DNA of 19,738 nt from Xenoacremonium recifei (GCA_012184525.1 WOFQ01000163.1:1-19738); one strand, 5' to 3'; shown: positions 9,448 through 19,596, counted from the first letter of the stretch. The notes: a model not told the origin generated them from the sequence alone. Program-made: numbers and translations.

Positions 9448-10920
9448 TTAGAAGAAGAGGAATTAGTAATATAGAGCTAGTATAGCTTTAAGGGCAGCTA
9501 AAAATTAGTTATAGTTATAGTAAATAGTTATAATATAGTAAAATATAAGATGTTACTATTAAAGGCTGCAGTAAAAGCAGATAATATATTATAATATCTT
9601 ATATCTATTATTATATTAATACTTAGATAATAATATCTTAAAGACCTTTTATTAAATAAAATAAGCTATTAAGCTAATATAATTAGTCCTTATTTATATA
9701 AGAAAACTAAATTAAATTTTATAAAAGCTCCTATATAGTTTTAATATTTTTGGGTCTAGCAGGTAATCTATTAAGTAGGGTTAATATAGGCTTTTACTAT
9801 TATTTAGCTATTAGTATAGCTATTACTATTTTTATTATAAGAAAATAGCTACTTTAGGGCCCTTATAATAATTATCTAGGCAGGCTTTTATTTCTTTTAA
9901 TATATAAAAAGTCTATAGCCTAATAAGTCTTAAATAAGCCTGAATTTAAATTAATACTTATTAAATATCTAATAAAATACCTATATTATCTATTTTCTAA
10001 TAAAAATAGCTAATTTTAATATTTAGCTAGATATTAATTAGAAATATAAAAGATTCTATATAGAGATTTTAAATAAATATAGACTTATAAGCCCCTATAA
10101 ACTATTTAATATAGCTTCTTTCTATTACTAATAGTATATATATAGGGCCTAGATATAGCTTTATATTAAATAAAGCCTAATATTAGACTAGTATACTATA
10201 GGCTATAGCTATTTCAATAACTATAATATAGATATTATATATATATTAGAGCTATAGCTTTTAGGTTATAATTATAATTTAGTTTAATATTAGTTATTAG
10301 GTCTTAAGCTTTTTTTATAAATAGACTATATACTCTTTCTAGATAAGCTTATAAATAAATTAGATTTTAAAAATTATAATAAAAAAGCTAAATTAAATAG
10401 AGGTTTAACTAAAATATAGCTTATTTTAGATTAAATTATATTAAATAAAAAGGAAGAATTAATATTTTATTAAATTAAAGAATAGCCTATTTTAGCTAGC
10501 CTAAATTAAATATATCTTATATATAGCCTAGAGCTAAATATATATTATAGCAGTATTCCTTCTAAAAATAATAAGGTTTATATTATTAATATAAGATATT
10601 ATAGTTACTTTAATGAGGCTAATAAGCTTATTATAGAGCTTAATAGTAAAGAAAATAAATAGGATTAAAGATAGAGGTAAGCCCTAAAGGATATTTATTT
10701 AAACTCTAAATAGTTCTGATTTTATATTATTAAAATAAAAAAAAGCAGTTTAATCTATAAAATATAATTATAGCTAATCTAAGACCTAATTAGGAACTCT
10801 TTAATATTAAAGTTATATAAATAGGTAATTATATTTAACTAAATTAAAAATACTATTAATATAAAATTCAGAAAAATAATTAAATTTTTAGCTTTTTAGG
10901 CTATATAAATTTAATTTATT
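9448..10920 (+). pseudogene. Possible decayed ORF of the large insertion, unknown product
   Basis: Frame 1 keeps protein-like composition over about 490 codons. It starts LEEEELVI and includes a stop-free run of about 50 codons at 10510-10662 (for example PSKNNKVYIINI, then FNEANKLIIELNSKENK). Many stops could be former Q or W codons, but stop density elsewhere, roughly one in ten, is not clearly below chance for such AT-rich DNA. I do not recognise reverse transcriptase, endonuclease, integrase, helicase or recombinase motifs. Further coding traces may continue to about 13260, for example KKTELYIYSFLILKTQKL near 13196-13249. Treat this as a hypothesis. Confidence 0.35.
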
Positions 10921-13900
10921 AATATATAAAAAGTAATTTTATAAGACTAATATAATTAATTATTATATTAAATTTAGGGAGATATTTTTAGGTCTTAATT
11001 ATATCTTATATTCTATTTATTATAGCTTTTTTAATAATTTTATTAATAATAAAGAGAAATATAATAAGATATTATATTTTTAGATTAATTTTATTCTAAT
11101 TTTTACCTAATTTTAGAATTATTATTATTTAAATATATTTAAAATAGCTTAAGAGATAAAATAATTAGAAATTAGTATTTATAAGGTTTATAATCTTATA
11201 TATTAGCTTTTTACTCCTAATTATTAGAATTTTATTAAGTATTTAATTAATATTAATAGCTTTCTAATTAGCTATTTTCTTAATAATAAGTATAACCTCC
11301 TTTACTATAATATCTTTCCTAATAAGAAAGAGTAAAAATAAAATTAATTTTAGTCCTATTTTAAATAAAAATTAAAGAGATATTAAAAAGAATTTAGCAG
11401 TTAAGGCTTTTTTATTTTAGCCTAATAAGATTTAATTATATATCCTAATATTAAGTCTTAAAGCTTTAAGATCTAATTTATATTTAATATTTATTAGCTT
11501 TTAAATTAAGCTTATTTTATAATATGCTAGGCCCTTTAAGATATAAATTAAAGGAAATAAAAAATATATTATTAAGATTTAATTTTAATTATCTTAATTG
11601 TATACCTTTTTTTTATATCTACTTATTATAAAAATATATAATTATTATCTATTTAGTGCTTGGTTTATTTTTAATAGGCCTCTTTTTCTTTTTAAATTAT
11701 ATAATAAATAGTCTTATTTTATTAGGTATTATAAGGAGTTCTCCTTCTTATAAAAGAGAAGAGCTTTATAGCTAAATTATATATAGCTTTAATAAGTTAT
11801 AATATATATAGATTAAGTTAATTTTAATTAGAAATAGAGCCTAAATTTAGTAAATTTTTAATATTCTTTAAGAAAATAGTAAAATTAAGGAGTCTTTAAT
11901 TAGGTCTTAAGAAGACTAATAAAAAATCTATTGAAAATTAAATAAATACTTATTAAGATAGATAATTAAAGCCTTAATATTTAGTAATATTTTGGTATAA
12001 AATCTTAAGCCCTAATAAGGCCTAAATTAGGTTTATAATTAAGTCTTTAGCCCTTTAGCTGCTATATTATATAAATAGCTTATAAGATATAAAAAGGAAT
12101 AAATTTAGTCTTATAATAAAGTTAATTAAATAATAAGCTTTATATTATTCTTTATATATAATATTTTATAAGGGGTAATAAAGATTAAAATCTCTTAAAA
12201 GAATTATTTAATTCTAAATTAGTACCTTATTTATACTATAAAGAGGATAAAGCTAGTCTATAATTATATAATTTTTAAGGAATTTTAAATAAATAAAATA
12301 AATTATAAAGTTATTTAATACTTAGCTAATATTTATATAATATTAATTTAGTATAGCTTTATATTAATTTATTTAGATATTTTTATATATATATAAGATA
12401 GCCTGCCATCTGCTTTTTAGGGCTTAAATTATATTATGATAATTAAGCTTAAAATATAATATTTTAATACTAATTAAAAATAGCTTTTATATTATTAAGA
12501 TATTATTACTAATTATAATAAAAAAGGAGGCCAGAATAGGTTTTTATTTTTAAATATTTTATTATAATATTTATAATATTTTTATAATTATAAAGTAAGC
12601 TTAATTAGGTTATTATTAAGTATTAATAAGGGTATTAGGTCTCTCTTATTAGCTTTAAAGGGGTTAAAAAAAGAGCTAAAAATAATAAAGAATTAAATTA
12701 ATTATATTTAAATATTAAATTAAGTGTTATTTAAAACTGTTTAAATACTGCTTAATAATTAGCCTAAATCTCTTTATTTTTTTATAGTAAAATTAGGCCT
12801 ATTTTTAATATTTTTCAGGTCGATTATTTATTAGGTAGTAAAGCAGAGGAATTATTTTAATTAATTAAAATAAGCCTATTAGGTATTAAGCTAAGCTATT
12901 TCATAATTAGGGCAGTCTTAGCTTTATATTAAATAATTACTTTAATAGTTATTATATTTATTTAAGTAATTATTTTTATTTATAATATAATTAGCTTTAA
13001 TATAGTTTTATATTAAATATTACCTATAAATAGCTTAATATAGGCAGTATTTAGCTAAATAGCTAAATTTATAATATTAAAAATACTATTTTATTAATAC
13101 TTTACTATAGAAAGAGATATAATTATATAAGCCTTTATTTTATAAGAGGGCCTAATTATAAAATCAGTTTACTATCAAGGCAGTACTAACTATAAAGAAG
13201 ACTGAGTTATATATATACTCCTTTTTAATCTTAAAAACGCAGAAATTAATAATATTAGCAGCAGGATTAGCTTTATTAAGGTATATTAACAAATTTTTAG
13301 TTTAATATTAATTTATTTCTTAATAAGAGAAGCTTAAAATTATTATCTTTTAAGTTTTCTTATAGATAATATTATATAAAAAGACTTTAAAGATCTATTT
13401 AATATTAAATTATTTTTAAATAACTACTATATTAACTATATTAAAATAGATTTTTTAATTATTATTTTAAAATTATTTAATTATTATAGTATTAGCTATA
13501 TTAATAACTATATTAATAGCTTATATAACCTTTTTATTAATATAATAATAATATTTTAAGGTATTTATAAGACTTTAATAATTACTGCCCTATTTATAAT
13601 TAATATTTAATTTAATATTAAGTTAAAGCCTATTAATTAGTATTATAGTATAAATAATTTTTTTAATATCTTATTTAATAAAGCTATTAATTTTTTTTAA
13701 TTCTAATAAAGCTAATAACTATAATATTATTAGGGTTTTACTGCTTAAAAATTAGGCTAGTATCTAATAGGTTATAATAAAGCTTAATTAAAAGGGAGAG
13801 TATATATTTTATAGGCCTGATTCTAAATTCTCAGATAAGTCAGTCTGAATTTCTTAGTAGCTATTTCGATTTATTTTTAAACTGGTAATATTAGTCTGGT

Positions 13901-13930
13901 CTTAGTATAGGTTAGGAAGGGGTTCTAAGG
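10921..13930. other. AT-rich interior of the insertion, weak coding traces
   Basis: Plus-strand readings give K, N and L-rich segments with frequent stops and probably several frame changes. The clearest is near 12523-12700 (GGQNRFLFLN and LALKGLKKELK). Composition improves slightly at about 13150-13260. No family is recognisable. Confidence 0.3.
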
Positions 13931-13969
13931 GGGTGTATTAGGGGAGCTCTAGATCGAGCTCTTATACCC
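13931..13969. other. Hairpin near the right end of the insertion
   Basis: GAGCTC (13944-13949) and GAGCTC (13956-13961) pair around a 6-nt loop. The outer arms GGGTGTA (13931) and TATACCC (13963-13969) extend the stem with a bulge. The hairpin sits in a GC-richer patch (13915-14000), about 130 bp from the element end. It may be a 3' structure of the element or a transcription-end signal. Confidence 0.45.
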
Positions 13970-14098
13970 GGATTTTAGTTCCCTCCCCTTTTATAAACTG
14001 TATTTCTGGTTACTATTAATATTAGTTTAGTATATAAAGGAGGTAGGACCTATTTCAGTCCTAGATATATTAGAACAGTTTTTAGACGACTAGAGTAA

Positions 14099-14110
14099 GG
14101 AATGCGGCAG
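14099..14110. repeat. 12-bp target site duplication (right)
   Basis: GGAATGCGGCAG is the less mutated partner of 7627-7638. On the minus strand it reads directly into the hAT exon started at 14111. Confidence 0.75.
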
Positions 14111-15842
14111 ACTGGCAGTGAAATTAATATATATATTATATATATATATATAATATATATATAGCTTACTTATAAAACTTTTACTTAAAAAGCTTAAAAA
14201 TATTATCTTTTATATCTTTATAGTGATATAATATGCCTTTAGGTTTAAAATGTAATAATTTAAACCTAGAGTTTAATATTATACTGAATAAAAAAGGCTT
14301 ATATTTTTTTAAGGCTGAAAAGGATAGCTTTTTAGGGAAATATTTTCTAGTTTTTCTAAGCCTTTTATAATAGCTTTAGAATAATTACAATAAAAAGCCT
14401 AATAATAATTAGTGAATTATATATATATATATATTATATTTAATTAGAAGTATAAATAAACTTAATAAATTAGGGCTTTTAGACTTATTTGAAAAGTCTC
14501 TATTAAGCTCTTCTAGCTTTTATAAAAGCCCTTTTGATAGGGTTATATAAACCTGACCCTGAAGCTTAATAAAAGGATTCAGAAAGACCTTAAATATCTT
14601 TTCTAGCTCTTTTAGGGCTAGCCAATCAGGCTCTTAAAGGAATATAGATTTGAATTCCTTATTAGTCGTATTTTTCTATATATAAATCAGAGGCTCTTTT
14701 AATAATAGAGCAACTGAAATCATATAATAAGTTGAATTCCACTACGTAATATTATCTATTAAAATAAGAATTAGTATAGATAATATATAATATAGATATA
14801 TATATATATATATATTTAAATAAAATACTTACCTAAAGGAATAGTGGATTTTTGCATATTAGGATCTACAATCCACTCTTTTTAATACTTTAATATACCC
14901 TCTTCTAGTAATTTCTTATTTTCATGTGTATATTTAATAATAACACAAATTCGTCGTAATGGATTTATAAGACCTTTTTATTATTAATAATTTATATATA
15001 TATAGATAAAAACTTACTTTTACTTAAATAATTATCTTCTAGTCCTTTAAAATTAGGGTTATCTAATTTATTTGAATAATTAGATAAGCTAGCTTCTAAA
15101 AAGCTATTAGCTAGGTATTCCTTTAGATTATCCTGAGCTATGATATTTAAAATATGACTTATATAACAGATATTATTTTTAAAGTCATATTAAAACTTAG
15201 CTCTATATAGCTCTTTAAAATAGCTTATAAAGCTACTATTACTTGTTGCATTATCTCTAGTAATACTATTTAAAGTTAGCTTTTTATTTTAACTATTTAA
15301 ATATATATAAAAGGGGTCTATAAGAAATGAAAAGCTAAATAAGTAAAAATATCTAGTAGATATATATATTATATATATATAACTTACCTAAAGATATTTT
15401 TTATAGATAAATTTAAATATATATCTAGAATCTCTTTGAATTTCTTATATATATAGATTCCCGTATGGCTTTCCGATAGCTCTTCAAATCCTATTTTCTA
15501 TTAGCTTCTATATAGCTTATGTTGCTTATATATCTAAGCCCCCCTAGTATATTGAGAGGAGGGGGGGTGGTGGTTAGGGTCATATATTCAAGACCAACAC
15601 TATGTACTAGTAGATATAGGAGACTTACCAATGAAATTATATATTAACTCGAATTTAGGGCTAATATATATTAATATAAGGCCTAAATAGGACTTTTGAT
15701 TATTTGCAGTCTAAATATTAAAGGTTAGGGGAAAAGTCCCTAAACTAGCAGTATTTTCTGCTAATAAGGAATTTAACTGTAATAGACTATTATAATAAGT
15801 TGTATTTAGAATATCTTTAATTTTCCACCTATTTATAATAGG
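14111..15842 (-). pseudogene. hAT transposase, 5' half (catalytic core), N-terminus missing
   Basis: Exons on the minus strand are 15842-15629, 15490-15388, about 15290-15018, 14973-14833, 14755-about 14440, 14398-14170, and the first base (14111) of a 39-nt exon. Most donors are GTAAGT or GTAAGC; introns are 44 to about 140 nt. Motifs in order: WTANNQKSYLG-like (W mutated to stop) and NFI|GFEELSESHTG across the first junction; ITRDNATSNSSFISYF with the DNA catalytic motif; SHILNIIAQD; PLRRICVIIKYTHENKK; DNIT(stop)WNSTYYMIS; and FSIILNSRFKLLHF (family LDPRFK). Junctions at 15629/15490, 15018/14973 and 14833/14755 stay in frame. A BED zinc finger and start codon, expected upstream of 15842, are absent and a MITE sits there. 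Confidence 0.85.
15491..15628 (-). other. hAT intron containing C6/G7 tracts
   Basis: This 138-nt intron (donor GTAAGT at 15628-15623, acceptor ATAG ending at 15491) carries C6 and G7 tracts (15540-15566). They are followed by GGGTCATA, CAAG and ACCAACA blocks. The same order of blocks follows the G10 run of the fold-back repeat (303-333), which suggests a shared repeat fragment. Confidence 0.6.
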
Positions 15843-16015
15843 CAGGGCTGTGAAATTATTCCTTAGTCCTTAGTCTTAGTTTAGTCCGGACTAAGATTTC
15901 TTAGTTTTAGTCTGCCCTTTAATAGACTAAAGATTCTTAGTCCGGATTTTAGTCTGGACGAAGAAGTCTTAGTCCGGGGGTCGACTGGACTAAAAATACT
16001 AAAATCACAGCCCTG
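15843..16015. mobile_element. Small hAT-type MITE, 173 bp
   Basis: The termini are CAGGGCTGTGAAATTATTCC and, from the right on the opposite strand, CAGGGCTGTGATTTTAGTA. Inside, TTAGTCCGGACTAAG palindromic units survive with intact CpG, so this copy is among the least mutated in the window. The flanking octamers (ATAATAGG and ATTATATA) do not match. It lies between the first surviving hAT exon and the inner edge of the hAT right terminal repeat, so adjacent sequence has probably been deleted. Confidence 0.75.
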
Positions 16016-16128
16016 ATTATATATAAAAATACTAATTTATACACTTTTAGTATTAGTATTAGTATAACTAACCCTAATTAGTATTATTCCAGCTATAAAA
16101 ATACTAAAAGTATAAAATCACATGCCTG
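16016..16128 (-). repeat. Right terminal inverted repeat of the hAT element
   Basis: This is the inverted partner of 6694-6784. On the minus strand it starts CAGGCATGTGATTTTA. It includes a roughly 24-bp stretch (around TTAGGGTTAGTTATACTAAT) that is missing from the left copy. Confidence 0.6.
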
Positions 16129-16337
16129 AAAACTACTAATTTATATACTTTTGGTATTAATATTAATATTAATAATACTAAAGATTTTAGTATTAATCAA
16201 ATAGTATTAATACTAAAAGTCTTAAGTATTATCCTATCTATAAGTGTATTAAGACTAATTAATATTAATCTATAAAATACTAATTAGTATTATTCTAGGT
16301 ATATATTAAACTAAGAACTATTAAAATTACAGGCCTA
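16129..16337 (-). mobile_element. Further CAGGCCTGTAATTTT-ended MITE fragment
   Basis: The right end reads, on the minus strand, TAGGCCTGTAATTTTAATAG, fitting the family terminus with its first C changed to T. The interior repeats TAATACTAAAAGTCTT and TACTAATTAGTATTATTC units in both orientations. No left terminus or target duplication was found, so the fragment is incomplete or nested. Confidence 0.5.
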
Positions 16338-16396
16338 ATATATAATAATAAGCCCCTAAAATAAGGAAGTTTAGGATCATTCGACTATAATAAGTA
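16338..16396. other. Short AT-rich spacer
   Basis: No feature recognised between the MITE fragment and the split MITE. Confidence 0.4.
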
Positions 16397-16527
16397 ATAT
16401 AACTTAGAATAGTCACTTTAGTCTAGTCTACCCCCAGAATAAAACTAATTAGTTATTTTTCAGTCTAGACTGAAAACCTTTAATCTATTAAAGGGCAGAA
16501 TAAAACTAAAACTAAAAAATAAAATTA
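16397..16527 (-). mobile_element. Left part of a MITE split by the pogo/Fot1-like element
   Basis: It matches the reverse complement of the 15843-16015 MITE. Shared blocks are TTTAGTCTAGTCTACCCCC against TTTAGTCCAGTCGACCCCC, and CTATTAAAGGGCAGA followed by AAAACTAA. It stops at the TA target of the element starting at 16528. The remaining part (TAAGACTAAAGAGTAAAG) resumes at 19364. Confidence 0.65.
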
Positions 16528-16632
16528 CCCATTAGTCTCGGGTGGGTCAACCACACAGCCTAACTAAGAGCTCTGTCCCTTAGTTAGGGAAAAAAACCCT
16601 CAGACTAGGAGCAAATTTTTAGATAGCCCGCT
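16528..16632 (+). repeat. Left terminal inverted repeat of the pogo/Fot1-like element
   Basis: It pairs with 19257-19363, with differences mostly transitions. It includes GGTCAACCACACAGCC and an internal hairpin, CTAACTAA (about 16560-16567) with TTAGTTAG (about 16580-16587). Confidence 0.85.
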
Positions 16633-16990
16633 ATAGAATTAAAAATAATAAAAAGCTATTTTATGCGATATTTCAACTAAAACTCATTTAATTAAGTATT
16701 AGACCGTATTAAAAGATACCGATACTATCTCCTCAGCTCTTTACTGCTTGAATTTTAAAGGCGCGTAAAGCTAATATGCAGAGATTTACCTAAAGTACTC
16801 AGAAGACCCTAACTTTAATACCTTCTATCTGAGGGCTTATAATAATAATAAAAGTATTAAAATATTTAATTAAAAGAGCTTTTTAAGAGCTTAAAAATAA
16901 GAATATTATAAATTTACTAAGTATTAAGGCAGTTAGGTAGCTATATTTATTAAATAAAGCTTAGGAAACTATATTTATAGTATATTATAT
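16633..16990. other. 5' region of the pogo/Fot1-like element with a CpG-retaining patch
   Basis: About 16660-16830 keeps CpG sites (ATGCGATATT, GACCGTATT, ACCGATAC, GGCGCGTAAAG) in an otherwise CpG-free element. From about 16840 it decays into AT-rich sequence. This may be the promoter and leader of the transposase gene. Confidence 0.45.
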
Positions 16991-18120
16991 ATAGATATAA
17001 AAGAGTAGCTTTTCAGGTAAATAAGCCTAAATTAAAAAAGCCATAATAGAATTAATTAAAATAAGAGATCTAGAAGCCTTTTAAATATTATATAAATAAT
17101 ATCCTGCCTTTAAATAGTATTATTTAGAGCTTTACTTATTATTTATTAAAGCTATTAATAAGGCTTATAAATTATTTAAATATAAGGATATCTTAATTAT
17201 TAGGAATTTCTTTTATAATATATAAGAAGTTATTATAATATATAATATTAATCTCTTAGAGATATAGAATAAAGATATATATAGAATTTAAATTAGTTAT
17301 TTATAAGAGTATATAGAAATACTTATAGTTAGAATAGCTTAAGTAATATAATTATAGGCTATTAATTTAACTAATTATAAAATAATAATATTTATAAAGG
17401 CTGATAATATAATTAATAATATAATTTCCCTTTAGAATATCTTTAAAATATAGCCTTTTTTAGCTTTATTAATATTAAAAGTAATAATAACCTTTATTTT
17501 ATTTAATTTAATATTAACTTTAATAATAATAAGATATTATATAAACAGCTTTAATATTTTAATAAGGAGTTATAATTATATTTAGTAAAAGCTTAATAAA
17601 TTAATTTTTTTTTAAAAAGAAATTTAAATATAATAAGTTTATAATTAAAGGTATTTATATAAAAATATTCCCTAATTATAATAAGCCTAAAAATAAGAAG
17701 ATCTTCTATTACTTTATAATTAATAGCTTTATAAGTTATATAGGGCTTAAATTTATTATATATTATATTAAATTTAATATCCTTATTTTTAATTTACTGC
17801 CTTATTTAATATATATTCTTTAATCTCTTAATATTAGGGTCTTTTAGCTATTTAAAGCTATATACTAATAAATATTATAATAATTAATTTATAAGGATAA
17901 TCTCTTTTTTTATATATTTTATATTTATTTAAATACTTAAATATATCTTCAATAAAAGCTTTATAAGATATAATATAATAATTAGCTTTAAAAAAAGCAG
18001 ACTTTAACTGCTATTAGAGAAACTAGTACTTTAATATATTTTTATATAATAAGAGAGATTATATTTAAAATTTTAGCTAATTTATCTAAATCTTTTTCCT
18101 GATAATTTATAATTTATTTA
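16991..18120 (+). pseudogene. DDE_1 (pogo/Fot1 family) transposase, RIP-mutated
   Basis: The clearest part is 17706-17870, in one plus frame. FIINSFISYI corresponds to the family's catalytic-aspartate segment (IVDGxxSH), with D changed to N and H to Y. Then KFNILIFNLLPYLIYIL, a stop and SLNIRVF match the family signature LPPHSSHxLQPLDVGVF: H became Y, S or T became L or I, Q became stop, P became S, D became N and G became R. All fit C-to-T or G-to-A change. LFKAIY follows. Upstream, weak coding traces (RDLEAF at about 17067, LYLLFIKAINKAYKLFKYKD at about 17131-17190) may hold the DNA-binding part, but no helix-turn-helix is clear. Stops throughout make it inactive. The family mobilises DNA at TA sites. 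Confidence 0.75.
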
Positions 18121-19256
18121 AGTTATTAATATAATAAAACAGACTTCTTAGTAGTATTTATACTTATTAAGCTCCTTAACCTAAGCTAATCTTTATATAG
18201 CTGCTAAAATAATATATAAAGCTTAATTTATATATTCTAAATAAGAAGATTCCTAATATAATTATTATAAGTATTTTAAGCTATTAGGTAAATAATAGTA
18301 CTATAATAAGACTTTTAAACTGCCTATTAGATTAAATAATATCTTATTTAATAAAATTAAGGTTATATAATAAGAACTTAAAGAGTAAAAGGCTAAGAAG
18401 GTATAATATTAATAACTTTATATAATAAGGAGTCTTATATTTTAAGAAATAAAATCTCTTAAAGATTAATAATAAGAAGGTCAGAATATTAAAATTAATA
18501 GCTATATAAAGTAGTTAATAAAGAAAAAATAGCTTTAATATATAGGGCTTAAAAATTAATATATTAAAATAAAAGCTAATTGTAAAATAATTATTAAGTA
18601 GCTTAATAATAAATAACTTTTCTTTTTTAATATATAATTTTACTTATAATATTAAAAGGCAGTTATTTATAAGGCTTATTAAGCCTTTAAGCTATTAAAT
18701 ATAATTAAATAATTTAATAGCTCTCTTTTTAATAATAATATTAATATATAGTTTACTAGCCCTAACCTCTTTAAAAATTAAGATAATATAAATATCCTAG
18801 ATAATAAATACAGGCTTAATAATATTAAATCTAATAATAATAATAAAATTAAACTAATTATAGCCTTATAGCTGCAGCTATAGCTGCTATAATTAGTCCC
18901 TATATAAGAGAGGTTATTACTGCCTTTACCAGCACTATTACTAATATAGCTACTGCCTTAATAATTATAATACTATTAAATAATAAGTATTATCTAAAAG
19001 GCAGATTTAGAGGCAACTACTACTGATTAAATTTATATTTAATTAGGTATATAAATTATCTGAAAAGGTCTCTTAAAGTTATTAATTAGGAGGTTAATTT
19101 ATATTATTTATACAGCCCTTAGAGCTAAAAGTAATAAGCTAGCTAGCTAACTGTCTTCTTTATTCCTTATTAATACAGATTTATTATAAAAAGTATAAAT
19201 AGACTGTTAAAAAAAGTGCTAAAACTTAATTTTAGTAATTTTAGGTATTTTTAAAG
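18121..19256. other. 3' part of the pogo/Fot1-like element
   Basis: This is AT-rich decayed sequence with possible plus-strand C-terminal transposase traces. It includes a near-palindromic cluster at about 18868-18890 (TATAGCTGCAGCTATAGCTGC). No separate gene is recognisable. Confidence 0.4.
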
Positions 19257-19363
19257 ATCTAGCAGCTATCTGAAAATTTAGTCCCAGTCTGAGGATTTTT
19301 TCCCCAACTAAGGGACGGAGCCTTTAGTTGGGCTGTGTGGTTGACCTACCTGAGACTAACGGG
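19257..19363 (-). repeat. Right terminal inverted repeat of the pogo/Fot1-like element
   Basis: Inverted partner of 16528-16632. It keeps CCAACTAAGGGACGGAG and GGCTGTGTGGTTGACC. Confidence 0.85.
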
Positions 19364-19396
19364 TAAGACTAAAGAGTAAAGACTAAAATAATATCT
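19364..19396 (-). mobile_element. Remaining part of the split MITE
   Basis: TAAGACTAAAGAGTAAAG matches TAAGACTAAGGACTAAGG in the reverse complement of the 15843-16015 MITE. It continues the fragment that stops at 16527. The far terminus (TTTCACAGCCCTG-like) is not readable. Confidence 0.55.
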
Positions 19397-19596
19397 TAAA
19401 ATATTAAATAGAAAATCTAATTAAATATATATAATATAAGTTGATGTATATATAAGTTATATATATTATATACCTCTAGAATATATAGCTATTTATATTC
19501 TATAATATATATTTATTAAATATAACTATATATATATTTCTTTAATTCTTTTATCTAAGTAAAATAATTATTCTTATCTTACTATAAGGAAGAAAA
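19397..19596. other. AT-rich spacer with TA runs
   Basis: This consists of dense TATATA sequence without coding content. It separates the transposon cluster from the right copy of the flanking repeat. Confidence 0.5.

Larger units (their letters stand above)
7639..14098 (+). mobile_element. Unclassified 6.46-kb insertion
   Basis: The limits come from the 12-bp duplication and from the hAT reading frame resuming on either side. I see no LTR pair, no convincing terminal inverted repeats and no poly(A) tail. The left end has a GC-richer leader (7655-7735). A TATA motif (GGGTATAAAATCAGG) near 7999-8013 is followed by a long pyrimidine tract. The body is intensely AT-rich, with traces of plus-strand coding around 9448-10920. 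The right end carries a hairpin at 13931-13969. A 12-bp duplication fits non-LTR (LINE-like) retrotransposons best and is longer than usual for LTR elements (4-6 bp) or hAT (8 bp), but I found no RT motif. Orientation is tentative. Confidence 0.65.
6694..16128 (-). mobile_element. hAT DNA transposon, interrupted by a 6.46-kb insertion
   Basis: The ends are long imperfect inverted repeats. 6694-6784 starts CAGAGCTGTGATTTTAG, and 16016-16128, on the opposite strand, starts CAGGCATGTGATTTTA. Both contain AGCTGGAATAATACTAAT and ACTAATACTAAAAGTG, and end in AGTATTTTTATATATAAT. The right copy has about 24 extra bases. Between them lies a minus-strand hAT transposase gene. The flanking octamers, ATCATTAC and AAAACTAC, do not match, so the outer limits are less certain than the gene. 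Alternatively, the left repeat may belong to a separate short MITE ending near 6855 (AAAATCACATC). Without the insertion and the MITE the element would be about 2.8 kb. Confidence 0.6.
16528..19363 (+). mobile_element. pogo/Fot1-like DNA transposon, 2836 bp
   Basis: Terminal inverted repeats of about 105 bp (16528-16632 and 19257-19363) begin CCCATTAGTCTCGGGTGGGT and CCCGTTAGTCTCAGGTAGGT. TA dinucleotides lie just outside (16526-16527 and 19364-19365), as expected for the Tc1/mariner/pogo superfamily. The interior carries a degraded plus-strand DDE_1 transposase. Interruption of a MITE, with its two parts on either side, supports the boundaries independently. Confidence 0.85.

Noticed and set aside
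7639..14098. LTR retrotransposon for the large insertion
   Set aside because: I compared the left 500 bp with the right 400 bp and found no direct repeat. The duplication is 12 bp rather than the usual 4-6 bp.
15835..16023. 8-bp target duplication for the 15843-16015 MITE
   Set aside because: The octamers ATAATAGG and ATTATATA do not match even when RIP-type changes are allowed.
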